A stretch of 29,172 nt of DNA from Chrysochromulina tobinii (lineage: Eukaryota > Haptophyta > Prymnesiales > Chrysochromulinaceae), in contig JWZX01002814.1 of NCBI GenBank assembly GCA_001275005.1, forward strand, positions 1-29,172, read 5' to 3'. Below, piece after piece: positions 7,925 through 16,579 of this stretch. Position numbers and translations under genes: made by a program. Position 1 is the first letter of the stretch; each line of letters begins with the position of its first letter. The notes beneath the pieces are model-generated. The model had not been told where the DNA came from. It made no database searches and worked only from the letters and a program-made list of their open reading frames with translations.

Positions 7925-10900
7925 TCAATCCGAGTCGTTAGCAGGGTCGAACCACTGTGGCCGACCCTGCTGGCGGCGTTTCGTCTCCTCGCGCTTGCGC
8001 TTGTTGATGAAGGGGTCGCCAAAGGGCCAGAAGTCGTAGCGCTCCGGGTAGTACTTGCGCTCGATCTCCTCACGCAGCGACTGCTTGCGCTCCTCGTCGT
8101 CGTCCTCCGAATCGTCCGAATCGCGTCCGCCACGCTTCGACTTGAGGTCGCCTCCCTGGTCGTACACGGCGCGCTTGTGTGGGTCCGAGAGGGTCTGAAA
8201 GGCCTGGGCGATGCGCTGGAAGGCCGCCGTCGAGCCGCCCTTGCGGTCGGGGTGGTACTTGAGCGAGCGCATGCGGTACGCCTGCTGAATCTGCTTCTCG
8301 GTCGCGTCGATTGTCACCCCGAGCACCACGTAGTGATCTGGCTCTTTGGACAAGCGCTCACCGTCCTCCGCGCCGCCGCCCGGCGTGCCTGGCGACGCCT
8401 CGCCGCCCGCCGAGCCTGAGCCGCCGCCGCCGCTGCTGCGCGACGCCGACGCCGACCCATATGCGGGCATCTTGCGACCGGACGGCGAGTGGCCAGTGCC
8501 TCCGCCCTCGTCCATGCGCCGCTTCGCGGCGTGGGCGCGCAAGAGCCAGTCAGAGAGGCGTGGCCAGTTGCGGTCGACGCGGTACAGCTCCTCGAAACCG
8601 TCGACGGCCTCCTGCGGTCGACCCCCCTCGAGCAAGCTCGCTGCCCTGCGGAAGAGGGCACGGCCGAACCGAGGCAAGAGCCGGAGCGCCTCGTCACACG
8701 CACGCACAGCCTCGTCCGGCTTCTTGTCACGGCGATGGCACGCGGCGGCGTTGGCATGCCCGGTGGCGCGGCCGTGCACGTCGTCGCGCGCCCCCGCCTC
8801 GAGGCACGCGACTGCCGCCCCGTAAGACGCCGCCGCCTCCGCGAACATGCCGCGTTCATACAGAGCCACAGCATGCACCTGCCATCGCTCGGCTGCCTGC
8901 AGCGCCCGGAGCATCGGCGCGGCGACCGCACGCGCCCACGCACCGTCAGGACAGAGGCGAACCACGCCCGCCGCACCTGCCGCACCAGCCGACTGCGTGG
9001 CCGCAGAGGAAACCGCCGCATGGAGCCGCGGCTTGAACGGCGCAAAGGTCGCCTCGCCCTCGTCATCACCCTCGTCATCCTCCTCCTCCTCCTCGACGAC
9101 TCGCATCGGCGCGTCGGCCCGGGATGTCCCGATCGGCTCGTCAGCATCGGCAGCAGGGCGGGGCGGCGGCGGCGGCGCGCACGAGGGTACCCACGGCGGG
9201 CCCGCCGCTGCAGTGGCCGCTGGGGCGGGCTCCGCCGCTTTTTCGAGCGCCTTGAGCGCCTCGGCACGCCGGCCGACCCGAAGGAGGCACCGGGCAAGCA
9301 AGAAGGACGCTGCGGACGAGTGCGCGTGGTTGGCCGCCGCCTCGCTCGCTTGCTCAAGCGCCTTGGCATCGGAACCCGCCTGGAGGTGGGCGAGGCAGAG
9401 GGCGAGGCGCAGGCGGAGGGCATCGGCACTCTCCTGATCGAGGCTCTTGCCCAGCGAGAACGCCTCGCGCGCCGTTCGATCGATCTCGTCCAGCAGGAGT
9501 GAGCGAAGCTCTCCCAACCCGCCCTGCGCCTCGCGAACACTCGCCGAACTCACCGCCGCCGTCGCGGCTGCAGAGACGCGCGCTCCGAGAGCACCGTTGC
9601 GCAGCCGGGCATCGGGGGCCATCACGGCGCCCGACAGCGCGTCGGTCGCCTCCGCGGCTGCCGAGTTGCTCTCGCCCGTGTCGCCCTCATCGCCCTCGGC
9701 ACTGCTGCCGTCGGCCGCCGTGCCTCTGTCCGCAGCAGCGGCGGCATCGCGGGCCTGTGCGAGCGGGGATAGGGCGGCGTGGGCGGCCGCGGCAGCTTCG
9801 AGTACGTCGGGATCGTCGGCGTTATCGCGCTGCACGCACCGCAGCGCCGCGTCGAGCCGGCAGACCGCCGCCGAGCCCGAGAGAGCAAAGCCGCTCCGCT
9901 TCTTGGGCCGACCCTTGGCGGTTGCGGGAGGGCTGCTAGCGCCCGCGGAAGCGCTCGTCGGTGCGCCCTCGCCGGGCGCGAGGTCCGCGAGCCGCAGCCC
10001 CAGCGTGCGCGCGTGACGCACGAGCGCCGCCGCGTCCCCTGCCTTCGCCGCTGAGCCCGGCGTGGCCGCGGTCGCCTCCGCGGCCGCCTCCGCCGCATCG
10101 ACCTCGTCATCATCGCCGCTGCCGCCACTCTCGTCATACCATCCTTCACCCGTCAGGTGGGCGGGGCGGGCGTGGAGGCGCTTGCCGGCAAAGGGCGCCT
10201 CGAGGCGCACCCCCTGTCGCGCGCTCTCGCTGTGCAAGGCGGACACGATCACGCCGCGTGTCCCATTGTAGCGGGCCGAGTCTGTGCCAGAGAGGCCATG
10301 AACGCGGACCACTGCTCCTACAGGAAAGGCTGCCGCGGCGGCGGCGGCGGTGGCCGCCGCCGCGGCAATCTCGGCCGGCTCCTCCGGCCCCAGATCCGTC
10401 TTCCCCGCCTTGGCCGCCGCCCGCTGCACGTCCGTCACCTTCGCCTCGGAGCCACCCTCCGCGCCGCCCTCCGCCGCCTCATCACCCTCGAGCTGAGGAA
10501 CAAACGGCTGATCGAGGAACTCGGCGGCAAGGGAGCGCTTCGCGCGGGCCTTGCGCGCCGTCGCGGCGGCCGCCGCCTCCGCTGACGCCGACGCCTCGGC
10601 CACCGTCTCCTCCGCCTCCTCCCCCTCGACAGCCATACTGCTCAGATCCGCCACCTCGACGCGCTCCAAGAGAACTTCGCCTCCGTCGCTCGCTGCGCCG
10701 TACAGCGGGACCCACTGCTCGAGCACGCGCGCCTGCGAGTAGAAGGAGCGCGGCGCGGCCGACTCGAGCTTGAGCCAGCGGCCGTCATGGCGCAACTCGA
10801 CACCGCGCACGTATTCCCCGCAGCAGTGCCGGCCGCACGGGCGGCCGTCGTCCAATGGGGTCTCGAGAACGGGCACGCCCTTTTCGCTGATGACGCGGTA

Positions 10901-11551
10901 GACCCACGTTCCCGGCAGGTAGCAGCCTTCGAGGGATGTGAGCGCGGGCGGCTCGACCACGCCGCGCCCGGCCTTCGCCTCCGCCACCTTTTGCTTGTGG
11001 TACTCGGCCCCTCCCACCAGCTGCCGGAGGATGTCATAGTCGAGAACTGCGATCACCTGCCAGGGAAGCTCGTCCTCGTCGTCGTCCTTTGTGTTGGCGA
11101 GCTGCGAGCCGCGGCCAGCGGGGCGCGGGGCAGCGCGCCGGGCTGCCGACGCGCGGTGCACGTGGCGCCAGGACACGCCCGCGCCCGGCACGATCGTGTT
11201 CCCCTTGTGCGAGAAACAATCGGTGCTATGCTCATCCACAAAGAGCCACTCCGACTCGTCGTCGCGCGAGCGATACATTTGGGACGGCTCAGTCTCCTTG
11301 ACTTCGGCGAGCATCATCGTCCAGCCGGTGTCCATGTGAGTGTAGTAGAGGAGGATGTTGCGCTCCTCGTCGTCCTCCTCATTTGCTGTCTGCTGCCTCG
11401 GCGGCGTGCGCCGGATGTACACCCCATTCATTGCGCGGAGCGACGAGCCGGCGATGAAGAAGCCATAGGCGGGCTCGTTCACGTAGCACGAGCGGCGCGC
11501 GCGCGGTGCGCGCCCCTCCGTGCTCAGCATGTCATTCCTCTGTAGGCTCAT
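7925..11551 (-). CDS. Large J-domain (DnaJ/HSP40) co-chaperone with TPR repeats and an SH3-like segment
   Basis: From the ATG at 11551 the protein has 1208 residues. A second in-frame ATG at 11608 would add 19 residues translated from CA/CG-repeat leader, so I prefer 11551. The J domain at about 1077-1145 has DHYVVLGV, the HPD triad (His near 1100), and a final helix ending YDQGG; it would stimulate HSP70 ATPase. TPR helices occur at about 707-774 and 885-997. Residues 409-465 (VVRVHGL, YNGTRGVI, GVRLE, ARPAHL) resemble an SH3/KOW-like barrel. The N-terminal region has an unusual MNGVYIRR block and a GRPCGRHCCGEYVRGVE segment. Ala-rich linkers separate the modules. The order TPR then J recalls DNAJC3/DNAJC7, but the long N-terminal half is not part of those. 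Client and compartment are unknown; no signal peptide is seen. Confidence 0.85.
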   Translation of the reverse strand: MSLQRNDMLSTEGRAPRARRSCYVNEPAYGFFIAGSSLRAMNGVYIRRTPPRQQTANEEDDEERNILLYYTHMDTGWTMMLAEVKETEPSQMYRSRDDESEWLFVDEHSTDCFSHKGNTIVPGAGVSWRHVHRASAARRAAPRPAGRGSQLANTKDDDEDELPWQVIAVLDYDILRQLVGGAEYHKQKVAEAKAGRGVVEPPALTSLEGCYLPGTWVYRVISEKGVPVLETPLDDGRPCGRHCCGEYVRGVELRHDGRWLKLESAAPRSFYSQARVLEQWVPLYGAASDGGEVLLERVEVADLSSMAVEGEEAEETVAEASASAEAAAAATARKARAKRSLAAEFLDQPFVPQLEGDEAAEGGAEGGSEAKVTDVQRAAAKAGKTDLGPEEPAEIAAAAATAAAAAAAFPVGAVVRVHGLSGTDSARYNGTRGVIVSALHSESARQGVRLEAPFAGKRLHARPAHLTGEGWYDESGGSGDDDEVDAAEAAAEATAATPGSAAKAGDAAALVRHARTLGLRLADLAPGEGAPTSASAGASSPPATAKGRPKKRSGFALSGSAAVCRLDAALRCVQRDNADDPDVLEAAAAAHAALSPLAQARDAAAAADRGTAADGSSAEGDEGDTGESNSAAAEATDALSGAVMAPDARLRNGALGARVSAAATAAVSSASVREAQGGLGELRSLLLDEIDRTAREAFSLGKSLDQESADALRLRLALCLAHLQAGSDAKALEQASEAAANHAHSSAASFLLARCLLRVGRRAEALKALEKAAEPAPAATAAAGPPWVPSCAPPPPPRPAADADEPIGTSRADAPMRVVEEEEEDDEGDDEGEATFAPFKPRLHAAVSSAATQSAGAAGAAGVVRLCPDGAWARAVAAPMLRALQAAERWQVHAVALYERGMFAEAAASYGAAVACLEAGARDDVHGRATGHANAAACHRRDKKPDEAVRACDEALRLLPRFGRALFRRAASLLEGGRPQEAVDGFEELYRVDRNWPRLSDWLLRAHAAKRRMDEGGGTGHSPSGRKMPAYGSASASRSSGGGGSGSAGGEASPGTPGGGAEDGERLSKEPDHYVVLGVTIDATEKQIQQAYRMRSLKYHPDRKGGSTAAFQRIAQAFQTLSDPHKRAVYDQGGDLKSKRGGRDSDDSEDDDEERKQSLREEIERKYYPERYDFWPFGDPFINKRKREETKRRQQGRPQWFDPANDSD

Positions 11552-11736
11552 CACCGCGCGCGCGCGCACGATGCGATGCAGTGTGTTAGAAGTCACACAG
11601 ACACACATTCACATTCACATACACACAGCAGTGTGTGGGACGACCGCGGTGTGGATGACAAAAGCAATTAGAGCTTGTGCAATCGAGAAGGTACCGGGGG
11701 GTTGCATGGGGGATGCTGCCTCTATGCTCCTCTGGC
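11552..11736. other. Spacer with CA-rich repeats upstream of the J-protein gene
   Basis: The gap between the J-protein start and the filamin-like stop contains alternating CG at 11554-11569 and a CA-rich segment with repeated CATTCA units at about 11598-11632. It should hold the J-protein promoter/leader. The CATTCACATTCACA string recurs near 27715 and 27898. Confidence 0.5.
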
Positions 11737-14700
11737 TTACGCCCCTGCGGCTCCGCTGCCGCCGAATTCGCCGTAATAGGCGAAGCCCGGGACGCCCTCG
11801 CCGCTCGTCTCCACGGGCGTGTTCGGCACGCTGACCGTCAGCTGCCACGCCGCCCCTCCGGGTCCAGCGCCACCGGGGTGCTGGGACGCGGTGGTCGCCG
11901 CCGTGCTGCCAACGCCGCCCTTGAGCACGCCGCCGCCACACGAGCGCACCCACTCGCCGCCAGGGCCCACGGGGCGCCACTTCGGGGTGCCCTGCGCCTT
12001 CGGGCTCGCGGCCGTGGGGGAACCCAAACGAGTCGTCGCCCAACGCGGCGCTAGCGACTCGGGGAGCGTAGGGTCCCTACGCGGCGAGGACGTTCGGCGC
12101 TCGCGCGCCCGCGGCGACGCTTCGGCGTGGGGATTGTTTGCCACACCGTGCAGGGGTGATGCCTCAGCGAGGCCCGTCACGTCGATGGTGAACGGGCTGC
12201 CACGCACGTGCTCATTGTCGACCAGGACGGCGAGGGAGTAGCGCGCGGAGAAATTGCACAGGTACTGGATCGTGTAGGTGCCGTCCTCGTGGTCGGTCAC
12301 CCCGAGCAGCTCGCCAAATCCGCGCCCCGCCGGCGAGAGCCGTGCATGGACCATCGCGCCGCCGTGATCGCACCGGTAGCCGCGGGCGTCGCGCGACACC
12401 ACGCGCACGGGCGTCGCCTTGCCCGGCACGGCGAACGTGAGGCCCTCGCCCGCACAGGTCGTGGCCGACGCATGCGCCACCCCCGGCAGCAGGCGCAACA
12501 TGAACGGGCTGCCCGGGAACGGCTTGCCGCACGCTGCCACGTGCAACTCGCAGTAGCCCGTCGCCTGGGCGTTGAGCGTCAGACGCGCGAGCGCCTCGGA
12601 CTGGATGGTCCCCGTGACGGGGTTGATGCGCGCCTCGCCCGGCGTGGGCGGTAGAGGCTGCTTTAGCTCCATGAGCAGCGCGCCCGGTGGGTCGACGCTC
12701 AAATGCATGCCCGACAGGTCCACGCATGCATTGCCGACGGCGTCGCGGATGGCGATCGGGAAGGTCGTCGGCTGAAGGACGCGAAGAGTCGCGCCATCGA
12801 GCGGGGACGTCGCGACGGCGCGCGACCGTTCGGCGGACGGCAAGCTCGCCTTCACCTGCAGGGTGAAGTGGACGACGAAAAGTTGCCCGTCGACGCTCAG
12901 AGAGAGCTTGTAATTGCCAGCCGTCATTGGGCGTGACTCGAGGTCGACTTCATCGTCGTGCGTGCGCGGCACTCGTGCTTCGTCCATCGTGGCAAGAATG
13001 GTCGACACATTCCGAAGGCCGCGACGAGGTGACGTCAGAGCAGTCCTTGCCTTTCTGAGTGGGACGACGTCACTCATAAAGGCATCGTGCAGCCCAACGC
13101 CAACGGTGATCGGTACCAACGGCTCCGGAGGCGTCGTGCGCAACTCTTCCTTCTCGATCGCCTCGGGGCCTGGCTCATCGAGGTGGGCGATCGTCGCCAC
13201 CGCCGACACGGGCGTGACCTCATCTAATGGGTCCTTGACCAGCACCCACTTGGCCTTGACGACGACGGAGGCCGCGAGCGGCACCGGATTGTTGTGCGCG
13301 TCGCGCAGCAGCAGGCGAGCACGCCACGTAAAGCCTGCCGCAATGACCGGCGGCGGCGCCCCGTCATCAAAGGCGTGCACCAGCTTGCACCGTCCAATAT
13401 CCCAGGTGCCCGCCACCACCGTAAGGAACTGTCGGGGCACATGCAGCGGCACCTCCTGGTGCCCGTTGTGGTACGTGCCCGTCAGCCGAGCGGCGCCCGT
13501 CTGGTGGAGCGTATAGCGCACGTCGTACGTACCGGGGTCGCTGCCGCGCTCGATGGTGAACGCCACCTCGCGAGGCGCACCGAGCTGGCGCCCGAAGGCA
13601 GAGCCGAATGAGCTGACCGCGCCGGCGTCGCCGCCCATGCCACGTGGAGACTTGGCCGGAGAGAGGCCACGCGCAGGCGATTGGCCGCTGCGCCCGGCCC
13701 TGTTGCGAGCCGGCGAGCCGCCTGGCGACGACGCGCGTCGCGGCAAATCGCGCGGGGTGCTGCCGCCGCGGCCGAGGCGCGGAGACGACGCGGGGGTTGC
13801 AGCCTCCTCCTCCACGTACTGCGCCTCGAGCCGTAGCTTACGGCCGACATCTTCAGGCGGCAGCTCAATCGTCGGGTTGCTGAAGCGGTCGCGCAATCCA
13901 AGCAAGATGCGCGTGGGCTGGCCTGCAACCGCCTGCAGCATGCCACGGCCGCGCAGGTCGCAGCGTTGGATGCATAATGGACCCGGGAGCACGTCGAGGC
14001 GCCACGTACGCGGGGGGCGCGACGATGAGGCCGTATCCATGGCAAACGTGACGGTGCGGCGTGGCGGCAGCGGCGACTGCGGCGGCACGGATGGTGAGGG
14101 CAAGGGGGAGGGCGGCAGCGACGAAGCCGGCGGTGGCGTAGCGGCTCCTGCCCTTGGAGGGGGCGAGTCCAGGTCGACAAAGTACAAGCTCGCATCATAG
14201 CCCCCCGCACGCTCGCACATCATATGAACCCTCCAGCGCGTGTCCCCGCCAAGGTCGGTCACGAGCCAAGCAGTTGGTGCGCTGACGCGTGCGTCTGCAG
14301 AGGCGTCGGTGCCGACCGTATCCGCGTCAGAGACGATCTTGCCGCGGCGCGTGAGCCGCATGCGCCACTCGGAGCGCGGCGGAAGGCGCGCCGGATGGCC
14401 ACACGTGTCATATCCATGGATCTCAAAGGTCACCGGCTGCCCCGCATCGAGCGTCTTTGGGAAGCCAACGAGCTCGACGGCGTCACAGCTCGCGAGCGCC
14501 GGCTCGCAGAGCAGATCAAGGCACAGGTCGTGCACGAGGCTCGGCTCCGAGACGAGCGTCGTCGGACAGCGGCGGCCGGGCGAGGAGCGCCCGGGCGAGG
14601 AGCGCCCGTCCGCGCCCGGCGGTTGGAGTGGCGTGTCACCCGGCCGTTGAAGCAATGTGATTCGGCACGGGTGTGTGCCGAGGCTCGCGCTACGCATCGC

Positions 14701-15414
14701 TATCGCATACGTGCCATCCGCGCGGTCCTTGAGCGTGCAGCGCACGGCGTCGGTGTTGCGCAGCCGCACCTCAATGAACGCGCCGCCCCGTAAGCACTTG
14801 TTGCCGAAGCGGTCGAAGGAGGCGATCTGCAACTGCAGCTCCTCACCCGCGTTCAGCAGGACTTTGGCGGGCTCCATCGTCAACTGCGCGCCGCGGGCGC
14901 CCGCCTCTTCGACGCTCGCGATTTCGGCCTTCTTGGGCGGTCGGTAAGCGGGCTGGTTGGGCACGGCCCGTAGCTCTGTGGCCGGCCCTGGCGCGACGGT
15001 CACCACGTACGGCGAGCCAACAATTGGAGAGCCATCCCCCAAAATCTTCAGCCAGTACTTGCCGGCGCAGGTCAGCCCGGTCACCTGCACGCGGATGCTG
15101 CCATCGGGCCGCTCCACGTTTGGAGGTTGCGGTATAAATTCAAATCCCACTTTCGCCTTCGGAACGCCCAGGTCGGACCGGAGCTCGCGCCGCACGAGCG
15201 TCATGCTGAAGGTCACATCGGAAGAATCAAAGCTAGTGGTAACATTAGTCCAAATCTTGCTTGTCGGAAGGTGTGCCTGGCTTGGTGGTCGGATGGGTGC
15301 CAATTCAAACCAATGGTTGTCGGAAGGGTTTCCGGCGACGATCGCGAGCTCAACCGCAGGACCGCGCGCCATTATGGACTTCGCTGGCCAGGTCCAGTGC
15401 AGCCGAGCCGCCAT
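11737..15414 (-). CDS. Filamin-repeat (Ig-like) protein without an actin-binding domain
   Basis: The protein has 1225 residues and no intron. Filamin/ABP280-type immunoglobulin repeats are clear near the ends: residues about 118-148 (CAGKYWLKILGDGSPIVGSP followed by YVVTVAPGPA), about 953-998 (CELHVAACGKPFPGSPF then a LLPGVA linker) and about 1038-1080 (EDGTYTIQYL, YSLAVLVDNEHVRGSPF). Weaker repeats occupy the middle (DGTYAIAMRS, GTYDVRYTL, TGAARLTGTYHNG). No calponin-homology actin-binding domain and no membrane segment are visible, unlike animal filamin or plant GEX2. The repeats probably act as a binding scaffold. Proline/Ser-rich linkers with phosphorylation-like SPxR motifs lie around residues 440-620. 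The start is the ATG at 15414 in good context (agccATGGcg); M15 at 15372 is an alternative. Confidence 0.82.
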   Translation of the reverse strand: MAARLHWTWPAKSIMARGPAVELAIVAGNPSDNHWFELAPIRPPSQAHLPTSKIWTNVTTSFDSSDVTFSMTLVRRELRSDLGVPKAKVGFEFIPQPPNVERPDGSIRVQVTGLTCAGKYWLKILGDGSPIVGSPYVVTVAPGPATELRAVPNQPAYRPPKKAEIASVEEAGARGAQLTMEPAKVLLNAGEELQLQIASFDRFGNKCLRGGAFIEVRLRNTDAVRCTLKDRADGTYAIAMRSASLGTHPCRITLLQRPGDTPLQPPGADGRSSPGRSSPGRRCPTTLVSEPSLVHDLCLDLLCEPALASCDAVELVGFPKTLDAGQPVTFEIHGYDTCGHPARLPPRSEWRMRLTRRGKIVSDADTVGTDASADARVSAPTAWLVTDLGGDTRWRVHMMCERAGGYDASLYFVDLDSPPPRAGAATPPPASSLPPSPLPSPSVPPQSPLPPRRTVTFAMDTASSSRPPRTWRLDVLPGPLCIQRCDLRGRGMLQAVAGQPTRILLGLRDRFSNPTIELPPEDVGRKLRLEAQYVEEEAATPASSPRLGRGGSTPRDLPRRASSPGGSPARNRAGRSGQSPARGLSPAKSPRGMGGDAGAVSSFGSAFGRQLGAPREVAFTIERGSDPGTYDVRYTLHQTGAARLTGTYHNGHQEVPLHVPRQFLTVVAGTWDIGRCKLVHAFDDGAPPPVIAAGFTWRARLLLRDAHNNPVPLAASVVVKAKWVLVKDPLDEVTPVSAVATIAHLDEPGPEAIEKEELRTTPPEPLVPITVGVGLHDAFMSDVVPLRKARTALTSPRRGLRNVSTILATMDEARVPRTHDDEVDLESRPMTAGNYKLSLSVDGQLFVVHFTLQVKASLPSAERSRAVATSPLDGATLRVLQPTTFPIAIRDAVGNACVDLSGMHLSVDPPGALLMELKQPLPPTPGEARINPVTGTIQSEALARLTLNAQATGYCELHVAACGKPFPGSPFMLRLLPGVAHASATTCAGEGLTFAVPGKATPVRVVSRDARGYRCDHGGAMVHARLSPAGRGFGELLGVTDHEDGTYTIQYLCNFSARYSLAVLVDNEHVRGSPFTIDVTGLAEASPLHGVANNPHAEASPRARERRTSSPRRDPTLPESLAPRWATTRLGSPTAASPKAQGTPKWRPVGPGGEWVRSCGGGVLKGGVGSTAATTASQHPGGAGPGGAAWQLTVSVPNTPVETSGEGVPGFAYYGEFGGSGAAGA

Positions 15415-16056
15415 GGCTTTAGATCTTATAAACCGGTACTTGTGGAGGCGAAATTTTCTCGACCTGTTTCCTTAACAAGTTCGGCGTTTTGGCGTGTTGC
15501 GGCGCAGCACAAGGGCTGCGCCCTGGGGGGGAAGTCACCGGAAGTCAGTCAGCCAGTTGTTACGCGGCCAAACACACGCGCCCACCACAATACCGTCTCG
15601 GGGGGGACGGCTACCGGCGATCCTCCTGCTCGGCGTTCTCGGCTTCTCGCGCACGGCAGCACGGACGACATCCCGTCCGCGCGATACGTACTTGTTGATA
15701 CGCGGGTACGCGGCTGAGAGCGCCCCTGTGGATTTTCCACTGGACCAGCATGCAAGGTATTTCAATCATGTACTAGCTACTACGAGACGTATCACGAGAG
15801 CACGGCAGGCACAATATGCGAACAAGAAGACGCGTGCGCGATGTGCACAATTTCATGCACACAACACGAATATTGTCATTGCAGGTGGGGACGGGCGCCG
15901 AACCTCAGAGTGGGTTCTGCTATGTAAGCCTCTCGCACTTCGAGGGACGCACCCACACGGCAGGCAAGCATCCGGCGCCCGGCAGCTCTGGCTGCGTCGT
16001 GTACGTATTGTACGAGGGCCTCCATGTTGCCCATCCACGTACTAGGTCGCGGCCCT
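15415..16056. other. Intergenic region upstream of the filamin-like gene
   Basis: No gene is supported. The left edge should hold the promoter of the minus-strand filamin-like gene, and the right edge the 3' UTR of the small NTF2-like gene. The middle is mixed-composition sequence with short, motif-free frames. A TTATAA occurs at 15425-15430 but is too close to the start codon to be a convincing TATA box. Confidence 0.5.
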
Positions 16057-16467
16057 CTACACGCGTGTCGCAGAGACGGAGCCGATGAGCGCGCGCTTGC
16101 TCTGCTCATCCCAGATGAGCGTCCACTCCTGCCGAATCGCCAGCCTCTGGTAACCCACCTTGAAGCTGATCTCACGATAAACAACGCCCTCGCTCGTCAG
16201 CCGCAGTGGCATGAGGATCGCCTCCGGCTCGGGTGCGACCTGGGCGAACAAGCGCGCCTTGGCCTTGTCAAGGCCAGTGAGCGACAGCTGTGGCGATGAG
16301 AAGACGAAGTCCTGGTGGCAGAGTGCGGCTGCCTCCTCAACATTGCCGACCTCACGTGCCCGAATCCACGCAGCAACAGTGGCGAGCGCGGGGTCCGTCT
16401 GCCTTTCGCCCGCCTTCCCGGTGCGGGTGGACGCACAGGGGCCGCAAACGCTCTGATTTGCGCCCAT
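16057..16467 (-). CDS. Small NTF2/SnoaL-like fold protein, possibly N-myristoylated
   Basis: From the ATG at 16467 the protein has 136 residues. An in-frame ATG at 16692 exists, but using it would run through the aconitase-X leader and start codon, so the short form is preferred. The start MGANQSVCG has Gly2, Ser6 and nearby Cys8 and Cys11, fitting N-myristoylation plus possible palmitoylation and so membrane attachment. The rest has the NTF2-like pattern: a helix with VAAWIRAREVGNVEEAAAL, then a strand DFVFSSP, a GLDKAKARLF helix, and strands ending in EWTLIWDE and ALIGSVSATRV. Proteins of this fold are either small binding domains or enzymes, and no catalytic set is evident. It is divergent from aconitase X with 112 bp between start codons, so the two may be co-regulated. 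Confidence 0.7.
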   Translation of the reverse strand: MGANQSVCGPCASTRTGKAGERQTDPALATVAAWIRAREVGNVEEAAALCHQDFVFSSPQLSLTGLDKAKARLFAQVAPEPEAILMPLRLTSEGVVYREISFKVGYQRLAIRQEWTLIWDEQSKRALIGSVSATRV

Positions 16468-16579
16468 CCTGCTGCGTACGCGGCAAGATGATGCCTCCGC
16501 GCGCCAAAGAGGCGTACTGCAGCAAAGCCACCCCTCTTCCTTTCCTGTTTTGGAAAGAGTCCTGTTCACACCACTCATA
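16468..16579. promoter_or_regulatory. Short divergent (bidirectional) promoter region
   Basis: Only 112 bp separates the start codons of the minus-strand NTF2-like gene and the plus-strand aconitase X. Both promoters and leaders must fit here or reach into the opposite gene. A T-rich stretch (about 16533-16551) is the main feature. No TATA box is obvious. Bidirectional function is inferred from geometry only. Confidence 0.45.

Noticed and set aside
8314-9540. Long Arg/Ser-rich frame within the J-protein gene
   Set aside because: Out-of-frame reading of Ala-rich codons in the genuine minus-strand J-protein CDS.
15425-15430. TATA box for the filamin-like gene
   Set aside because: It lies only about 11-16 bp before the start codon, leaving no room for a transcription start and leader.
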